NCBI RefSeq assembly: GCF_001487165.1
Contig: NZ_LN913006.1
Coordinates: forward strand, 468,545 to 532,544
Direction: 5' to 3'
DNA from: Blautia massiliensis (ex Durand et al. 2017)
GTDB lineage: Bacteria; Bacillota; Clostridia; Lachnospirales; Lachnospiraceae
DNA: 64,000 nucleotides
Below, one piece after another: positions 44,413-54,672 of this stretch. The stretch's first letter is position 1. The number at the start of each line of letters is the position of its first letter. The position numbers and the translations under genes were made by a program. Under the pieces are notes generated by a model. That model saw nothing but the letters and a program-made list of their open reading frames with translations, had not been told where the DNA came from and did not search any database.

Positions 44413-45402
44413 ATGATAACATTAAACGATTATCTGTATTCCGGAGATACTCTTCTCCGGATACTGAAGAAATACATTCGGGATCTTAGGACAGAGGCGA
44501 AGGAAAAACACAATGAGATCGATCTGGTACACTGTAATTTTTTGATCCAGATTCAGGAGCTTCTGGAGCATAATGATTTCCTCACTGCCCAGTCTCAGAA
44601 GATCCGGGAATTTTATAAATATATGGCAGGGGAATATCCGTTTCTGGCGTTTACCTTCAAGGGAAGAATCAAATCCCTGATCCGTGCGGAGGAAAAATTT
44701 AACGGATATGTAGTAGAATTTATTTATGACTACTATAAAGAATATGGGGAATATCCTTCCGTATCCCAGATCAAGGAACGGTTAAGCTGTTTCCGCGATT
44801 TTATTGCCTACAGGATCGTTATCGCCATGCCCAGATGTCATTTGAAAAATGGTGAGAATGTCAGAGAAGAAGAGCTTCGTTATCTTTATGAGATCGCCAA
44901 TATACTTCCGGGATTTCTGGAAGAAAGAGGATTTACCGCAGAGCCGGCCAGAGGAGTGCAGGAAAGTACATCGCCACTGCTCAGCAGGGAAGCAAAGCCT
45001 TACTATAGGGATTACATCTGTAATAACAGTGAGGATGATTATCAGTCCCTGCATATCACGTTTTATGATAACAGTTCCCGAAGCTATATGGAAGTACAGC
45101 TGCGGACCAAAGACATGGATGATGTTGCGGAGATTGGTTCCGCCAACCATTTAAGCTATGAGAAAAAACAGGAAAGTGAACGCAGGAGAAGGGACGCGAT
45201 TCCCCAGGGGGAATGTATCTATTTTGATGAGGCTTATGAGCGGGGTATGCGACTTCTTGGACTGGATCTTGCTGCGCTGGACGTTAATATGTTTGGTGCG
45301 GTAAACAACAGCCTGATCAATGATGGCTGCGGACTGTTCCGCGGAAGGATGATCCTTCCTTATGAGCATCTTTCCCGTTTTCAGAATGATATCGTTGACT
45401 GA
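44413..45402 (+). CDS. RelA/SpoT-domain protein (alarmone synthetase-like)
   Basis: A 329-residue protein with the (p)ppGpp synthetase fold but no hydrolase HD domain or regulatory TGS/ACT domains. Visible motifs are GRIKSLIRAEEK (84-95), CFRDFIAYRIV (127-136), the DDYQSLHITFYD strand and YMEVQLRTKDMDDVAEIGSA. They match the substrate-binding and catalytic parts of this fold. It is larger than typical small alarmone synthetases (about 210 residues), with helical N-terminal and variable C-terminal additions. It may respond to stress through nucleotide alarmones; activity is inferred. Its start overlaps no gene, and it ends 12 bases before the MATE gene. Confidence 0.75.
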   Translation: MITLNDYLYSGDTLLRILKKYIRDLRTEAKEKHNEIDLVHCNFLIQIQELLEHNDFLTAQSQKIREFYKYMAGEYPFLAFTFKGRIKSLIRAEEKFNGYVVEFIYDYYKEYGEYPSVSQIKERLSCFRDFIAYRIVIAMPRCHLKNGENVREEELRYLYEIANILPGFLEERGFTAEPARGVQESTSPLLSREAKPYYRDYICNNSEDDYQSLHITFYDNSSRSYMEVQLRTKDMDDVAEIGSANHLSYEKKQESERRRRDAIPQGECIYFDEAYERGMRLLGLDLAALDVNMFGAVNNSLINDGCGLFRGRMILPYEHLSRFQNDIVD

Positions 45403-45413
45403 GGGAGGATGAC

Positions 45414-46745
45414 ATGAAAGACTTGACAAAAGGGAAGCCTTCCACATTGATCCTGTCCTTTGCGCTTCCTGTATTTCTGGGAAATCTCCTGCAGCTGACG
45501 TACAGCCTGGCAGATACCCGGATCGTGGGAAGCTTTCTTAAAGAAGATGCGCTGGCGGCAGTAGGGGCCACCAGTCCTTTAAGCGGGCTGATCATCGGTT
45601 TTCTGATGGGCCTTGCAAATGGATTTGCCATTGTCACCGCACAGAAATTCGGTGCCGGAAACCGGGAAGAAGTACGAAAATCTTTTGCGCTGTCTCTTGT
45701 AATGGGCAGCGTGATTTCTCTGATCCTGACTGTTTTGGGACTTTTGTTTCTGCATCCGATCCTGAGGTTCCTGAATGTTCCGGATCATTTGACGGGAACT
45801 GCCAGGCAGTATATCTTTATTATTATCGCAGGTATGCTGGCAACGTTTCTTTATGATACCTGCGCGGCATCTCTGCGCGCACTTGGGGATACGGTGACGC
45901 CTCTTGTGATCCTGGCGGTGTCTGTAACTTTAAATATCGCAGGAGATCTGTTTTTTATTCTGGTAGTAAAAGCAGGAGTTCAGGGAGCGGCCGTTGCCAC
46001 GGTACTTTCACAGACGCTGGCATTTCTGATATGCTGGTTTTACATGATCCGCAGGTATGAGATCCTACGGCTGAAAAAAGAGGATTTTTTCGGTCTCGAA
46101 AGAAATATGATGAAAAATATGCTGAGTGCCGGACTTTCTATGGGACTTGTAAGATCTCTTGTAAATCTTGGTACACTGGCACTTCAGACCTCCATCAATC
46201 GGCTGGGAAGAGATATCATTGTGGCACATACAGCAGCTCGTAAGATCACAGAGATGTTTATGATCATGTTTGGCGTGTTCGGCCAGACCATGGCGATCTT
46301 CTGCGGCCAGAACGCAGGTGCAGGGAGGATGGACCGGGTACGCCATGGAATCGGTCTTGCAGTTCTGTATACCTGTATCTGGTCCGTGATGACTGTGATC
46401 TTCAGTTTTACCATTGGAAAACAGCTGATCTATCTGGTCACAGGAAGCCATAATGAAACGGTGATCCGCAATGCCGCCAATTATCTTAAATTTGATACGA
46501 TCTTTTATTTCGTAACGGCTGTGATCAGTGTCCTCAGAAATGCTATGCAGGGCCTTGGAGAAACGGTGATCCCTCTGGTTTCCAGTGCGCTGGAGATGAT
46601 CGGAAAAGTAGTGATCGCGGTGACTCTGGTGCCACTTCTCGGATATACCGGCGTGATCGTAGCAGAACCGATAGTCTGGGTCATTATGGTGATCCCGCTG
46701 ATCGTGAAGATACTTAAGATGCCTGAATTAAAGAAAACAGTCTGA
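45414..46745 (+). CDS. MATE-family efflux transporter
   Basis: A 443-residue, twelve-helix multidrug and toxin extrusion protein, coupled to Na+ or H+. The N-terminal MATE hallmarks are ALPVFLGNLLQLTYSLADT and GLANGFAIVTAQKFGAG, repeated in the second half as GQTMAIFCGQNAGAGRMDRV. GAGGGAGG precedes the ATG. The tight spacing to the RelA/SpoT-like gene suggests co-transcription. The substrate is unknown. Confidence 0.9.
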   Translation: MKDLTKGKPSTLILSFALPVFLGNLLQLTYSLADTRIVGSFLKEDALAAVGATSPLSGLIIGFLMGLANGFAIVTAQKFGAGNREEVRKSFALSLVMGSVISLILTVLGLLFLHPILRFLNVPDHLTGTARQYIFIIIAGMLATFLYDTCAASLRALGDTVTPLVILAVSVTLNIAGDLFFILVVKAGVQGAAVATVLSQTLAFLICWFYMIRRYEILRLKKEDFFGLERNMMKNMLSAGLSMGLVRSLVNLGTLALQTSINRLGRDIIVAHTAARKITEMFMIMFGVFGQTMAIFCGQNAGAGRMDRVRHGIGLAVLYTCIWSVMTVIFSFTIGKQLIYLVTGSHNETVIRNAANYLKFDTIFYFVTAVISVLRNAMQGLGETVIPLVSSALEMIGKVVIAVTLVPLLGYTGVIVAEPIVWVIMVIPLIVKILKMPELKKTV

Positions 46746-46787
46746 GAGATTCGAAGATCCGATGAGAAAGATTCGCGTGAAAAATAA

Positions 46788-46863
46788 AAAGCACATTGTA
46801 TGGAATGAGCCGCCACCGGAAAGTATGACTTTTGGGGTGGTTCAACCATAGCAATGTGCTTTC
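46788..46863. terminator. Bidirectional terminator between convergent genes
   Basis: AAAGCACATTG-TATGG (from 46788) pairs with CCATA-GCAATGTGCTTT (to 46862), with an inner GAGCCGCCACC/GGGTGGTTC stem. It serves the MATE gene and the convergent DUF2798 gene. Confidence 0.8.
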
Positions 46864-46870
46864 TTTAATT

Positions 46871-47362
46871 TTACATAGTTGCTGTCGCTTCTTTTACGTT
46901 TTCCTTTTCAGGGAAGATATGTCTGAAAATAAAACGTACGATCGGACCTGCATAGATCAGCTGCCAGAAGAATGCCATCGGGAAGTTGAATGCGGTTGTC
47001 TGAAGCCATACAGCTACAAACTGATTTCCGGCATTCTTAAAGAGAATGGTTGCCGCGAGGCTCATTAACGGGCACATGAAAGCAACGGAAGGAACGGAGA
47101 TCGCAAGGATCCTGCTGAACGGATGGCAGTTTTTGAAATCTACCATGCGCATTGCACAACCAAAAGCAAGCTTGGATACAAGGAAGAAGTCAAGGATAAA
47201 TGCGATCGGTCCCATGATCACCAGTTCATGAAAAGCGTCAAGGAACACACGGTTTGTCATACTCCCTGTGTTCAGGGAAATGTTGTAGCAGATCATGGCG
47301 TAAACCATGAAAAATACCATGATAAGGGTAAAGATAACTTCCTGGAATTTGTTTTTTGGCAT
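46871..47362 (-). CDS. DUF2798 membrane protein
   Basis: A 163-residue protein with four hydrophobic helices in two DUF2798-like repeats (EVIFTLIMVFFMVYAMICYN and SRILAISVPSVAFMCPLMSL). Its ribosome site GGAGG lies just before the ATG on the minus strand. It is a monocistronic gene convergent with the MATE exporter. The family function is unknown. Confidence 0.8.
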   Translation of the reverse strand: MPKNKFQEVIFTLIMVFFMVYAMICYNISLNTGSMTNRVFLDAFHELVIMGPIAFILDFFLVSKLAFGCAMRMVDFKNCHPFSRILAISVPSVAFMCPLMSLAATILFKNAGNQFVAVWLQTTAFNFPMAFFWQLIYAGPIVRFIFRHIFPEKENVKEATATM

Positions 47363-47696
47363 AAAAAATCCTCCTTTAAAATGATTAAGTGATAATGTAA
47401 AACCTCAGAGCATGTGTTGTTCGTTAATCATTCAGGAGAATGTGCGTTTCCAATATATGACAGAATTTTGTCATAAACCATATTCGGTTTTTTGACCAGA
47501 TCAAACTGCGAAGCAGTTATTTGGCTGTAAACAGGCAGCAGAGCGGTTTACGAATATCCGCTTGATACCGGCGATTATGATATCATAAGCAGCAAAGCCT
47601 TGTCAATAAGTAAAATTCGCAACATCCTGCGGAATGTTCTGAAAAAACATGGAAATATCAGAAGAGTAATTGAGAAAAAAATGGCAATAACTCCTC
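47363..47696. other. Intergenic region with a small hairpin repeat
   Basis: No gene is visible. CCAGATCAAACTG (47496-47508) with CAGTTATTTGG (47514-47524) forms an imperfect hairpin clearly related to the one at 36753. GTAAAC and GTTTAC also lie inverted near 47527-47552. Confidence 0.4.
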
Positions 47697-47725
47697 TTGA
47701 CCGTTAAAGTTAGATATAGTAAACT
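47697..47725 (+). promoter_or_regulatory. Probable enolase promoter
   Basis: TTGACC (47697-47702), a 17-base spacer and TAAACT (47720-47725) lie about 120 bases before the eno start. Confidence 0.55.
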
Positions 47726-47748
47726 TGTAAACAGTTAGCAGATTCTAA

Positions 47749-49146
<1,398 letters not shown>

Positions 49147-49170
49147 GATCATAACTAACACATTTCTCAA

Positions 49171-49198
49171 AAAGGTACGCTTTGGCGTGCCTTTTTTT
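49171..49198 (+). terminator. Enolase terminator
   Basis: AAGGTACGC-TTTG-GCGTGCCTT followed by TTTTT, a compact textbook hairpin with one wobble pair. Confidence 0.85.
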
Positions 49199-49285
49199 GG
49201 CGAAAATAAGGTTGCCAGATTTCTCAAAATAGTATATTATGATTTACAGCCGTGTGAAAAAATAAAATTGAATATTGGAGATGCT

Positions 49286-50062
49286 ATGAAAGAATACGTA
49301 AATACTTTTATACGTTACAGGTTTCTTCTGGGAGAGCTTGTAAAAAAAGGAATCAAACTGAAGTACAGACGTTCCTATCTTGGTATCATCTGGTCTCTTC
49401 TTGAGCCGTTGCTTACCATGATCGTACTGACGATCGTATTCGGTACCCTGTTTGGAAACAAGGATCGGACATTTCCTGTATATATCCTGACAGGACGTCT
49501 TTTGTACACATTCTATTCCAGTGCCACAAAAGCGGCATTGAAATCAGTAAGAGCGAATTCGGCAATGATCAAGAAAGTTTATGTGCCAAAATATCTCTAT
49601 CCGCTGTCAAGTGTACTTTTTAACTATGTGATCTTCCTGATCTCACTGATCGTGCTGGTTCCGGTAGGAGCAGTACTTGGTGTGGAGCCGACACTTTATA
49701 TGTTCCAGATCCCGATCGCGCTGATCCTGGTATTTCTGTTGTCTTATGGTTGTGGAATGATCCTTGCTACGATTGGCGTTTTTTTCAGAGATATGGAATA
49801 TCTGTGGTCAGTAGCGCTGATGCTGATCATGTATACCTGTGCGATCTTTTATTATCCGTCCAGACTGCTGAAAAGTGGTTTTTCATGGATCCTGAAATAT
49901 AATCCGCTGTACTGTACCATCGATGTTTTTCGTTCAGGAATGTTCGGGGAGCCGATGAACCTGCATTATGCGGCATACGCACTGGTATTCAGCCTTGTGA
50001 CGATTGCCATCGGAATGTTCTGTTTCAAGAAGAAACAGGATGAGTTTATCCTTTATATTTAA
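49286..50062 (+). CDS. Polysaccharide/teichoic-acid-type ABC exporter permease
   Basis: A 258-residue ABC-2 permease of the TagG/Wzm type that moves undecaprenyl-linked polymers across the membrane. The start at 49286 (MKEYVNTFIRYRFLLGELVK) follows TTGGAG; the upstream open frame overlaps the eno terminator and is not coding. The signature KLKYRRSYLGIIWSLLEPLL is followed by six membrane helices and ends in a Lys/Asp tail. It pairs with the ATPase 12 bases downstream. No glycosyltransferase gene is nearby, so the polymer is unknown. Confidence 0.88.
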   Translation: MKEYVNTFIRYRFLLGELVKKGIKLKYRRSYLGIIWSLLEPLLTMIVLTIVFGTLFGNKDRTFPVYILTGRLLYTFYSSATKAALKSVRANSAMIKKVYVPKYLYPLSSVLFNYVIFLISLIVLVPVGAVLGVEPTLYMFQIPIALILVFLLSYGCGMILATIGVFFRDMEYLWSVALMLIMYTCAIFYYPSRLLKSGFSWILKYNPLYCTIDVFRSGMFGEPMNLHYAAYALVFSLVTIAIGMFCFKKKQDEFILYI

Positions 50063-50074
50063 CAGGAGAAAAAT

Positions 50075-50812
50075 ATGGAAAAACCTGCAGTAGTTGTAGA
50101 TAATGTAAGTATGAAGTTTAATCTCAGTAAAGAAAAGGTAGACAGCCTGAAGGATTACGTGATTAAATTCTTAAAAAAAGAAATTAAATATAATGAATTC
50201 TGGGCTCTTCAGAATGTTGATTTTGAGGTAAAAAAAGGTGACCGTGTAGGAATCCTGGGACTTAATGGAGCGGGAAAAAGTACTCTGCTCAAAGTAATTG
50301 CCGGTGTATTCAAGCCTACCGAAGGCAAGGTGGTCCGAAACGGCCGTCTGGTCCCTCTTCTGGAACTGGGAGCCGGTTTTGACTCGCAGTATACAGGACG
50401 TGAGAATATTTTTCTGTATGGTGCGATGCTCGGATATTCCAAGAAGTTTCTGGAATCGAAATTTGATGAGATTGTTGAGTTTTCTGAACTGAAGGAATTT
50501 ATCGATGTCCCTATTAAGAATTATTCTTCCGGTATGAAGGCAAGACTTGGATTCTCCATTGCCACACTGGTATCACCGGATATCCTGATCCTGGATGAAG
50601 TCCTTTCTGTAGGAGATGCCAAATTCCGGAAAAAGAGTGAAAAGAAAGTCTTAAGTATGTTTGATAAGGGCGTTACGGTACTGTTTGTATCCCATTCTCT
50701 GGAACAGGTACAGCGCTTGTGCAATAAAGCAATGATACTTGAAAAAGGAAAACTGATCGCATATGGAGATATTGATGAGATCTCGGCCAAATATACGGAG
50801 ATGATCAGATAA
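50075..50812 (+). CDS. Polysaccharide/teichoic-acid-type ABC exporter ATPase
   Basis: A 245-residue ATPase of the TagH/Wzt group. Walker A is LGLNGAGKSTLLKVI, the signature NYSSGMKARLGFS and Walker B DILILDEVLSVGDAKF; the latter wording is typical of polymer exporters. It lacks the long C-terminal carbohydrate-binding domain of some Wzt proteins. ACAGGAG precedes the start. It forms a two-gene unit with the 49286 permease. Confidence 0.9.
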   Translation: MEKPAVVVDNVSMKFNLSKEKVDSLKDYVIKFLKKEIKYNEFWALQNVDFEVKKGDRVGILGLNGAGKSTLLKVIAGVFKPTEGKVVRNGRLVPLLELGAGFDSQYTGRENIFLYGAMLGYSKKFLESKFDEIVEFSELKEFIDVPIKNYSSGMKARLGFSIATLVSPDILILDEVLSVGDAKFRKKSEKKVLSMFDKGVTVLFVSHSLEQVQRLCNKAMILEKGKLIAYGDIDEISAKYTEMIR

Positions 50813-50882
50813 AGAACAGAAGGCGGCCTAGGCAGTCGCATAAATAAAAAGAACCGGACAGTGAACGGTTTGAATAGCAGAT

Positions 50883-50925
50883 AGCCAGACGATTTGCGGA
50901 AATGATGCAAATGTCTGGCTATTGT
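50883..50925 (+). terminator. Terminator before larB
   Basis: AGCCAGAC-G-ATTTGC (50883-50897) pairs with GCAAATGTCTGGCT (50907-50920), with one bulged G. The T tail is poor (ATTGTGTTATTAT). Confidence 0.6.
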
Positions 50926-50961
50926 GTTATTATATTACGAAGAAAACAGGGAGGCAAAAAG

Positions 50962-51705
50962 ATGACTTTACAGCAGATCCTTGAAGAGGTAAAAAAAGGC
51001 CAGCTCTCTGTGGAGCATGCAGAGGGCCTTCTGAAAAAAGAGGGATATGAAGAAATGGATTATGCGAAGCTGGATACTACCCGAAAAGCGAGGACCGGTT
51101 TTGCGGAGGTAGTTTACTGTGCGAGAAAAGCAGACGAACATCTTTTGAATATCTATCAGAAGCTTTATGAGGAAGATGGAGAAGTCTTTGGAACAAGGGC
51201 GTCAGAACATCAGTATGAACTGGTAAAAAAGGTTCTTCCTGATGTGGTTTATGATCCGGTTTCCGGAATTTTGAAGATTGAAAAAGAGAAGGAGCATATC
51301 GGAAAGGTGGCAGTGTGTACAGCCGGAACAGCAGATATTTCTGTTGCGGAGGAAGCTGCCCAGACAGCAGAGTATTTCGGCACACATGTGGAGAGGATCT
51401 ATGATGTGGGAGTCAGTGGTATGCACAGACTCTTTTCCAGGCTGGATACTATCCAGGAGGCTAACTGTGTGGTTGCGGTAGCAGGAATGGAGGGTGCGCT
51501 GGCAAGTGTTATGGGTGGTCTTGTGAAACGTCCGGTGATCGCGGTACCTACTTCTGTGGGATATGGCGCCAGCTTTCATGGATTGTCAGCGCTTCTGACA
51601 ATGATCAATTCCTGTGCCAACGGAATTGCAGTAGTAAATATTGACAACGGATTTGGGGCAGGATATCTGGCAACCCAGATCAATCGGCTTGCGGAGGGAA
51701 AATAA
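50962..51705 (+). CDS. larB: Nickel-pincer cofactor biosynthesis carboxylase/hydrolase LarB
   Basis: LarB carboxylates and hydrolyses nicotinic acid adenine dinucleotide to give the ring precursor of the nickel-pincer nucleotide. The protein has 247 residues from ATG 50962, which follows GGGAGG. The C-terminal two thirds resemble PurE: VAVCTAGTADISVAEEAAQT, VVAVAGMEGALASVMGGL and VIAVPTSVGYGASFHGLSAL. The N-terminus (LQQILEEVKKGQLSVEHAEG) is the LarB leader helix. The gene abuts larC directly. The cofactor serves lactate racemase and related epimerases; larE and larA are not in the window. Confidence 0.92.
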   Translation: MTLQQILEEVKKGQLSVEHAEGLLKKEGYEEMDYAKLDTTRKARTGFAEVVYCARKADEHLLNIYQKLYEEDGEVFGTRASEHQYELVKKVLPDVVYDPVSGILKIEKEKEHIGKVAVCTAGTADISVAEEAAQTAEYFGTHVERIYDVGVSGMHRLFSRLDTIQEANCVVAVAGMEGALASVMGGLVKRPVIAVPTSVGYGASFHGLSALLTMINSCANGIAVVNIDNGFGAGYLATQINRLAEGK

Positions 51706-53097
51706 ATGAGAAACAAATTATATCTGGAGTGTACCTCCGGGATCAGCGGGGATATGACAGTTGCGGCTCTTCTGGATCTGGGTGCAGATCAGAAAAAACT
51801 GGTGAGAACTCTTAAAAGTCTGCCGGTAAAAGGTTTCGACATAAAGATCAGCCGTGTGATGAAATCAGGGATCGATGCCTGTGATTTTGATGTACTACTG
51901 GATCATGATCATGAGAATCATGATCATGATATGAAATATCTGTATGGGCATGATGGAGATTCTTACAGCCAGGATCATGGGGAACATCATTATCAACATA
52001 GTCATGAAGCCCTGGAAGCCCATGAGCATCCCCATTCTCATGAACATCATGTACAGGAAACCCATGGAAACAGTCATACATATACAGAAACGATGCATTC
52101 CCACCACGGACACCATCACCATGAACACCGTGGCCTTAACGAGATCATGGAGATTATCGACCATGCAGATATGACAGATCGTGCAAAATCCTATGGAAAA
52201 AGGATTTTTAAGATTCTTGCCGAGGCAGAAGCAAAAGCCCATAATGTACCGGTGAATCAGGTCCATTTCCATGAAGTGGGTGCAGTGGATTCCATTGTGG
52301 ATATTCTTTCTGTTGCAATCTGTATGGATGAGCTGGATGTGGAGGAAGTGATCGTTCCAAGACTTTGTGAGGGTAGCGGAACGATTCGCTGTCAGCACGG
52401 AATCCTTCCGGTGCCGGTACCGGCGGTAAGTAATATTGTAAGTGCTCATCAGCTGAAGCTGCATATCACATCGGTGCAGGGTGAACTGATAACGCCTACA
52501 GGAGCAGCCATTGTGGCGGCATTCCTTACATCAGAAAAACTGCCTGAAGATTTTACGGTGGAGAAGATCGGTATCGGAGCAGGCAAGCGCCAGTATGAGT
52601 GCCCGGGAATTCTCCGTGCCATGCTGATCCGGGAATCCGGGGAGGAGGCTTCAGGCAATGATGCTTGTACGGAAATAGACACCATTATAAAGCTGGAATC
52701 CAACATTGATGACTGTACAGGAGAAACGCTTGGCTATGTTATGGAGCTTCTGTATGAGGCAGGAGCCAGAGAGGCCAATTACATGCCTGTATTTATGAAG
52801 AAAAACCGTCCGGCATGGCTACTTACCGTTCTATGTAAAAAAGAACAGGTTTCAGCGATGGAGCAGATCATTTTCAGAGAAACGACAACCATTGGGATCC
52901 GTCGCCAGGAGATGGGGAGAACCATTCTGAAAAGAGAGAAAAGAACGGTTACAACCCCGCTGGGAAATGTAGAAGTGAAGGTCTGCACTTTTGGCGGACA
53001 GGAATATTATTATCCGGAATACGAAAGCGTAAAAAAACTTTGTGAAAAAACAGGGATTTCTTATAAAGAAGTATATCATATGGCTGTGCGGGGATAA
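51706..53097 (+). CDS. larC: Nickel-pincer cofactor nickel insertase LarC, His-rich insertion
   Basis: A CTP-dependent nickel insertase that completes the pincer cofactor. It is 463 residues in a single frame, whereas Lactobacillus plantarum larC is split into larC1 and larC2 by a programmed frameshift. The opening LYLECTSGISGDMTVAALLD and the later QVHFHEVGAVDSIVDI and ESNIDDCTGETLGYVMELL are family hallmarks. Residues about 65-140 form an insertion exceptionally rich in His, Asp and Glu (HDHENHDHD, HSHEHH, HGHHHHEH), probably a nickel store. It starts one base after the larB stop. Confidence 0.92.
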   Translation: MRNKLYLECTSGISGDMTVAALLDLGADQKKLVRTLKSLPVKGFDIKISRVMKSGIDACDFDVLLDHDHENHDHDMKYLYGHDGDSYSQDHGEHHYQHSHEALEAHEHPHSHEHHVQETHGNSHTYTETMHSHHGHHHHEHRGLNEIMEIIDHADMTDRAKSYGKRIFKILAEAEAKAHNVPVNQVHFHEVGAVDSIVDILSVAICMDELDVEEVIVPRLCEGSGTIRCQHGILPVPVPAVSNIVSAHQLKLHITSVQGELITPTGAAIVAAFLTSEKLPEDFTVEKIGIGAGKRQYECPGILRAMLIRESGEEASGNDACTEIDTIIKLESNIDDCTGETLGYVMELLYEAGAREANYMPVFMKKNRPAWLLTVLCKKEQVSAMEQIIFRETTTIGIRRQEMGRTILKREKRTVTTPLGNVEVKVCTFGGQEYYYPEYESVKKLCEKTGISYKEVYHMAVRG

Positions 53098-53133
53098 GAT
53101 CGGGTTGGTTGCCTTGTATAATGCACTTACATA

Positions 53134-53162
53134 TTGACACCTTTTCGAAAAAACTATATAAA
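53134..53162 (+). promoter_or_regulatory. Promoter of the LacI-type regulator
   Basis: A perfect -35 TTGACA (53134-53139), a 17-base spacer and TATAAA (53157-53162), about 75 bases before the start. Confidence 0.8.
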
Positions 53163-53235
53163 TGTATATAGAAAGATTATTGCCGAACAGAACAGCTGGC
53201 AATGATACAGTAAGGCAGAGGCAGGAGAAGGATTT

Positions 53236-54264
53236 ATGGCGGTAACAATACAGCAGATTGCAGAACAGGCAGGGGTTTCCAGGGGAACCGTGGACAGAGC
53301 ATTGAACCACAGAGGACGGATCAATCCGGAGGTGGCAGAGAGAATCTGCCGTCTGGCGGACGAGATGGGATATGTACAGAAAGAACGGAAGCATTCCAGA
53401 ACAGCTAAAGATGAAAAACTGAAGATCGGAGTGGTGACACAGCTTGCCAGATCTTCTTTTATGCAGGAAGTAAACCGTGGTATTGAGAAGGCAGCCGTGG
53501 AACTGAAAGAAAAAGGGATCCAGCTGATCCTGAAAGAGGGTCTTTCCGTTGATGAAGAGGAACAGCTGCAGGCCATTGAGGAACTGGAACAGGAAGGAAT
53601 CCGGGGACTTGCGGTCATGCCGGTAGACAGTGAGACTGTCCGGGAGAAACTGAATGCTTTGATCGAAGAGAAGAATATCCCAGTAGTAACCTTTAACTCT
53701 GATATTGTAGGAACGAGAAGAACCTGTTTTGTGGGAATGGATAACCGCAAGAGCGGACGTACCGCAGCCGGACTTCTTGGAATGCTGACAAGAGGAAATG
53801 GAAAGATCCTGATCATCACCGGATATTTCAGCAATCATGTTGACAATCAGCGAGTGGATGGCTTTGTGGAGGAAACCAAGCGGACTTTTCCACATCTGGA
53901 GATCGCCGGTGTTCACGGAAGCTTTGATGAAGCAGCTGAGGTGGAGCACATTATAGAAAATGCCATGATGAGTACTTCAGGGATCAGCGGGATCCTGGTG
54001 GTATCCGGAGGCCAGGCAGGAGTGGGTAAGGCATTTGAAAAGCTGAGACTTGACCGCAGGCCCTACGTTGTGATCTACGATCAGACTCCGAAGAATGAAC
54101 GGGCACTGAAGAATGATCATGTGGATTTTCTGATCGACCAGAATGGATATGTCCAGGGGTATGAACCGCCAAGGATCCTGGCGGATATCCTGACAAAAGG
54201 ACAGGAGCCGGAGAGAGAATATCTCTTTACAGATATCAAGATCAAAACAAAATATAACCTTTGA
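53236..54264 (+). CDS. LacI-family regulator, probable inositol-operon repressor
   Basis: A 342-residue LacI/GalR-type regulator. The N-terminal helix-turn-helix is TIQQIAEQAGVSRGTVDRAL followed by the hinge; residues 60-340 form the periplasmic-binding-protein-like effector domain (KIGVVTQLARSSFMQEVNRG, then VTFNSDIVGTRRTCFVGMDN). AGGAGAAGG precedes the start. It lies directly upstream of iolC/iolD/iolB, and the gap contains repeated GCACGCAA-type sites, so it is the likely regulator of these genes. The effector is probably an inositol pathway compound, by context only. Confidence 0.88.
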   Translation: MAVTIQQIAEQAGVSRGTVDRALNHRGRINPEVAERICRLADEMGYVQKERKHSRTAKDEKLKIGVVTQLARSSFMQEVNRGIEKAAVELKEKGIQLILKEGLSVDEEEQLQAIEELEQEGIRGLAVMPVDSETVREKLNALIEEKNIPVVTFNSDIVGTRRTCFVGMDNRKSGRTAAGLLGMLTRGNGKILIITGYFSNHVDNQRVDGFVEETKRTFPHLEIAGVHGSFDEAAEVEHIIENAMMSTSGISGILVVSGGQAGVGKAFEKLRLDRRPYVVIYDQTPKNERALKNDHVDFLIDQNGYVQGYEPPRILADILTKGQEPEREYLFTDIKIKTKYNL

Positions 54265-54294
54265 ACATGTATTGTGCAAAGTATCATATAAAAT

Positions 54295-54325
54295 AGTCTG
54301 CAGGATGAAAACTGCAGGCTTTTTT
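54295..54325 (+). terminator. Terminator after the LacI-type regulator
   Basis: AGTCTGCAG (54295-54303) pairs with CTGCAGGCT (54312-54320), followed by TTTTT. Confidence 0.85.
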
Positions 54326-54400
54326 ATATTACAGGAAATCTGTAAGATACTACGATATGGAATATAGATTCCAAGAAAACAACTGTCTGGATACATTTGA

Positions 54401-54628
54401 TTGCGTGCTAATAGCGTGATAAAAATATCAACACGCAAATGCACATGCAGATAATAGCTACTTTGAACAAAACAAAACTACAAAAATTGTATAGAATAAC
54501 TGAAAAAAAGAAAAATGAAAAGAAGTACTTGCCCAAATTGTAAAACAGTGCTATATTAACATCATAAGAAACACGCAAGAAAGCACGCTAAATAAAAGAA
54601 AAAGCACGCAAAGTAAAAAAGCACACAA
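54401..54628 (+). promoter_or_regulatory. iol promoter with repeated GCACGCAA-type operators
   Basis: The promoter is TTGCCC (54529-54534), a 17-base spacer and TATATT (54552-54557). Around it the motif GCACGCAA or its inverse recurs: TTGCGTGC 54401-54408, ACACGCAA 54431-54438, ACACGCAA 54571-54578, GCACGCTA 54583-54590, GCACGCAA 54604-54611 and GCACACAA 54621-54628. TTGCGTG at 54401 and CACGCAA at 54432 form a long inverted repeat around TGATA/TATCA. The layout suits LacI-type repression both upstream and just downstream of the start point. Confidence 0.65.
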
Positions 54629-54672
54629 AAAAGAAGTAAAAAATAAACCATCAAACAAACGGAGGTAAGATC

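Noticed and set aside
51899..52130. Low-complexity CATGATCATGA-like stretch as a non-coding satellite
   Set aside because: It is the codon-level result of the His/Asp-rich insertion in LarC and stays in frame.
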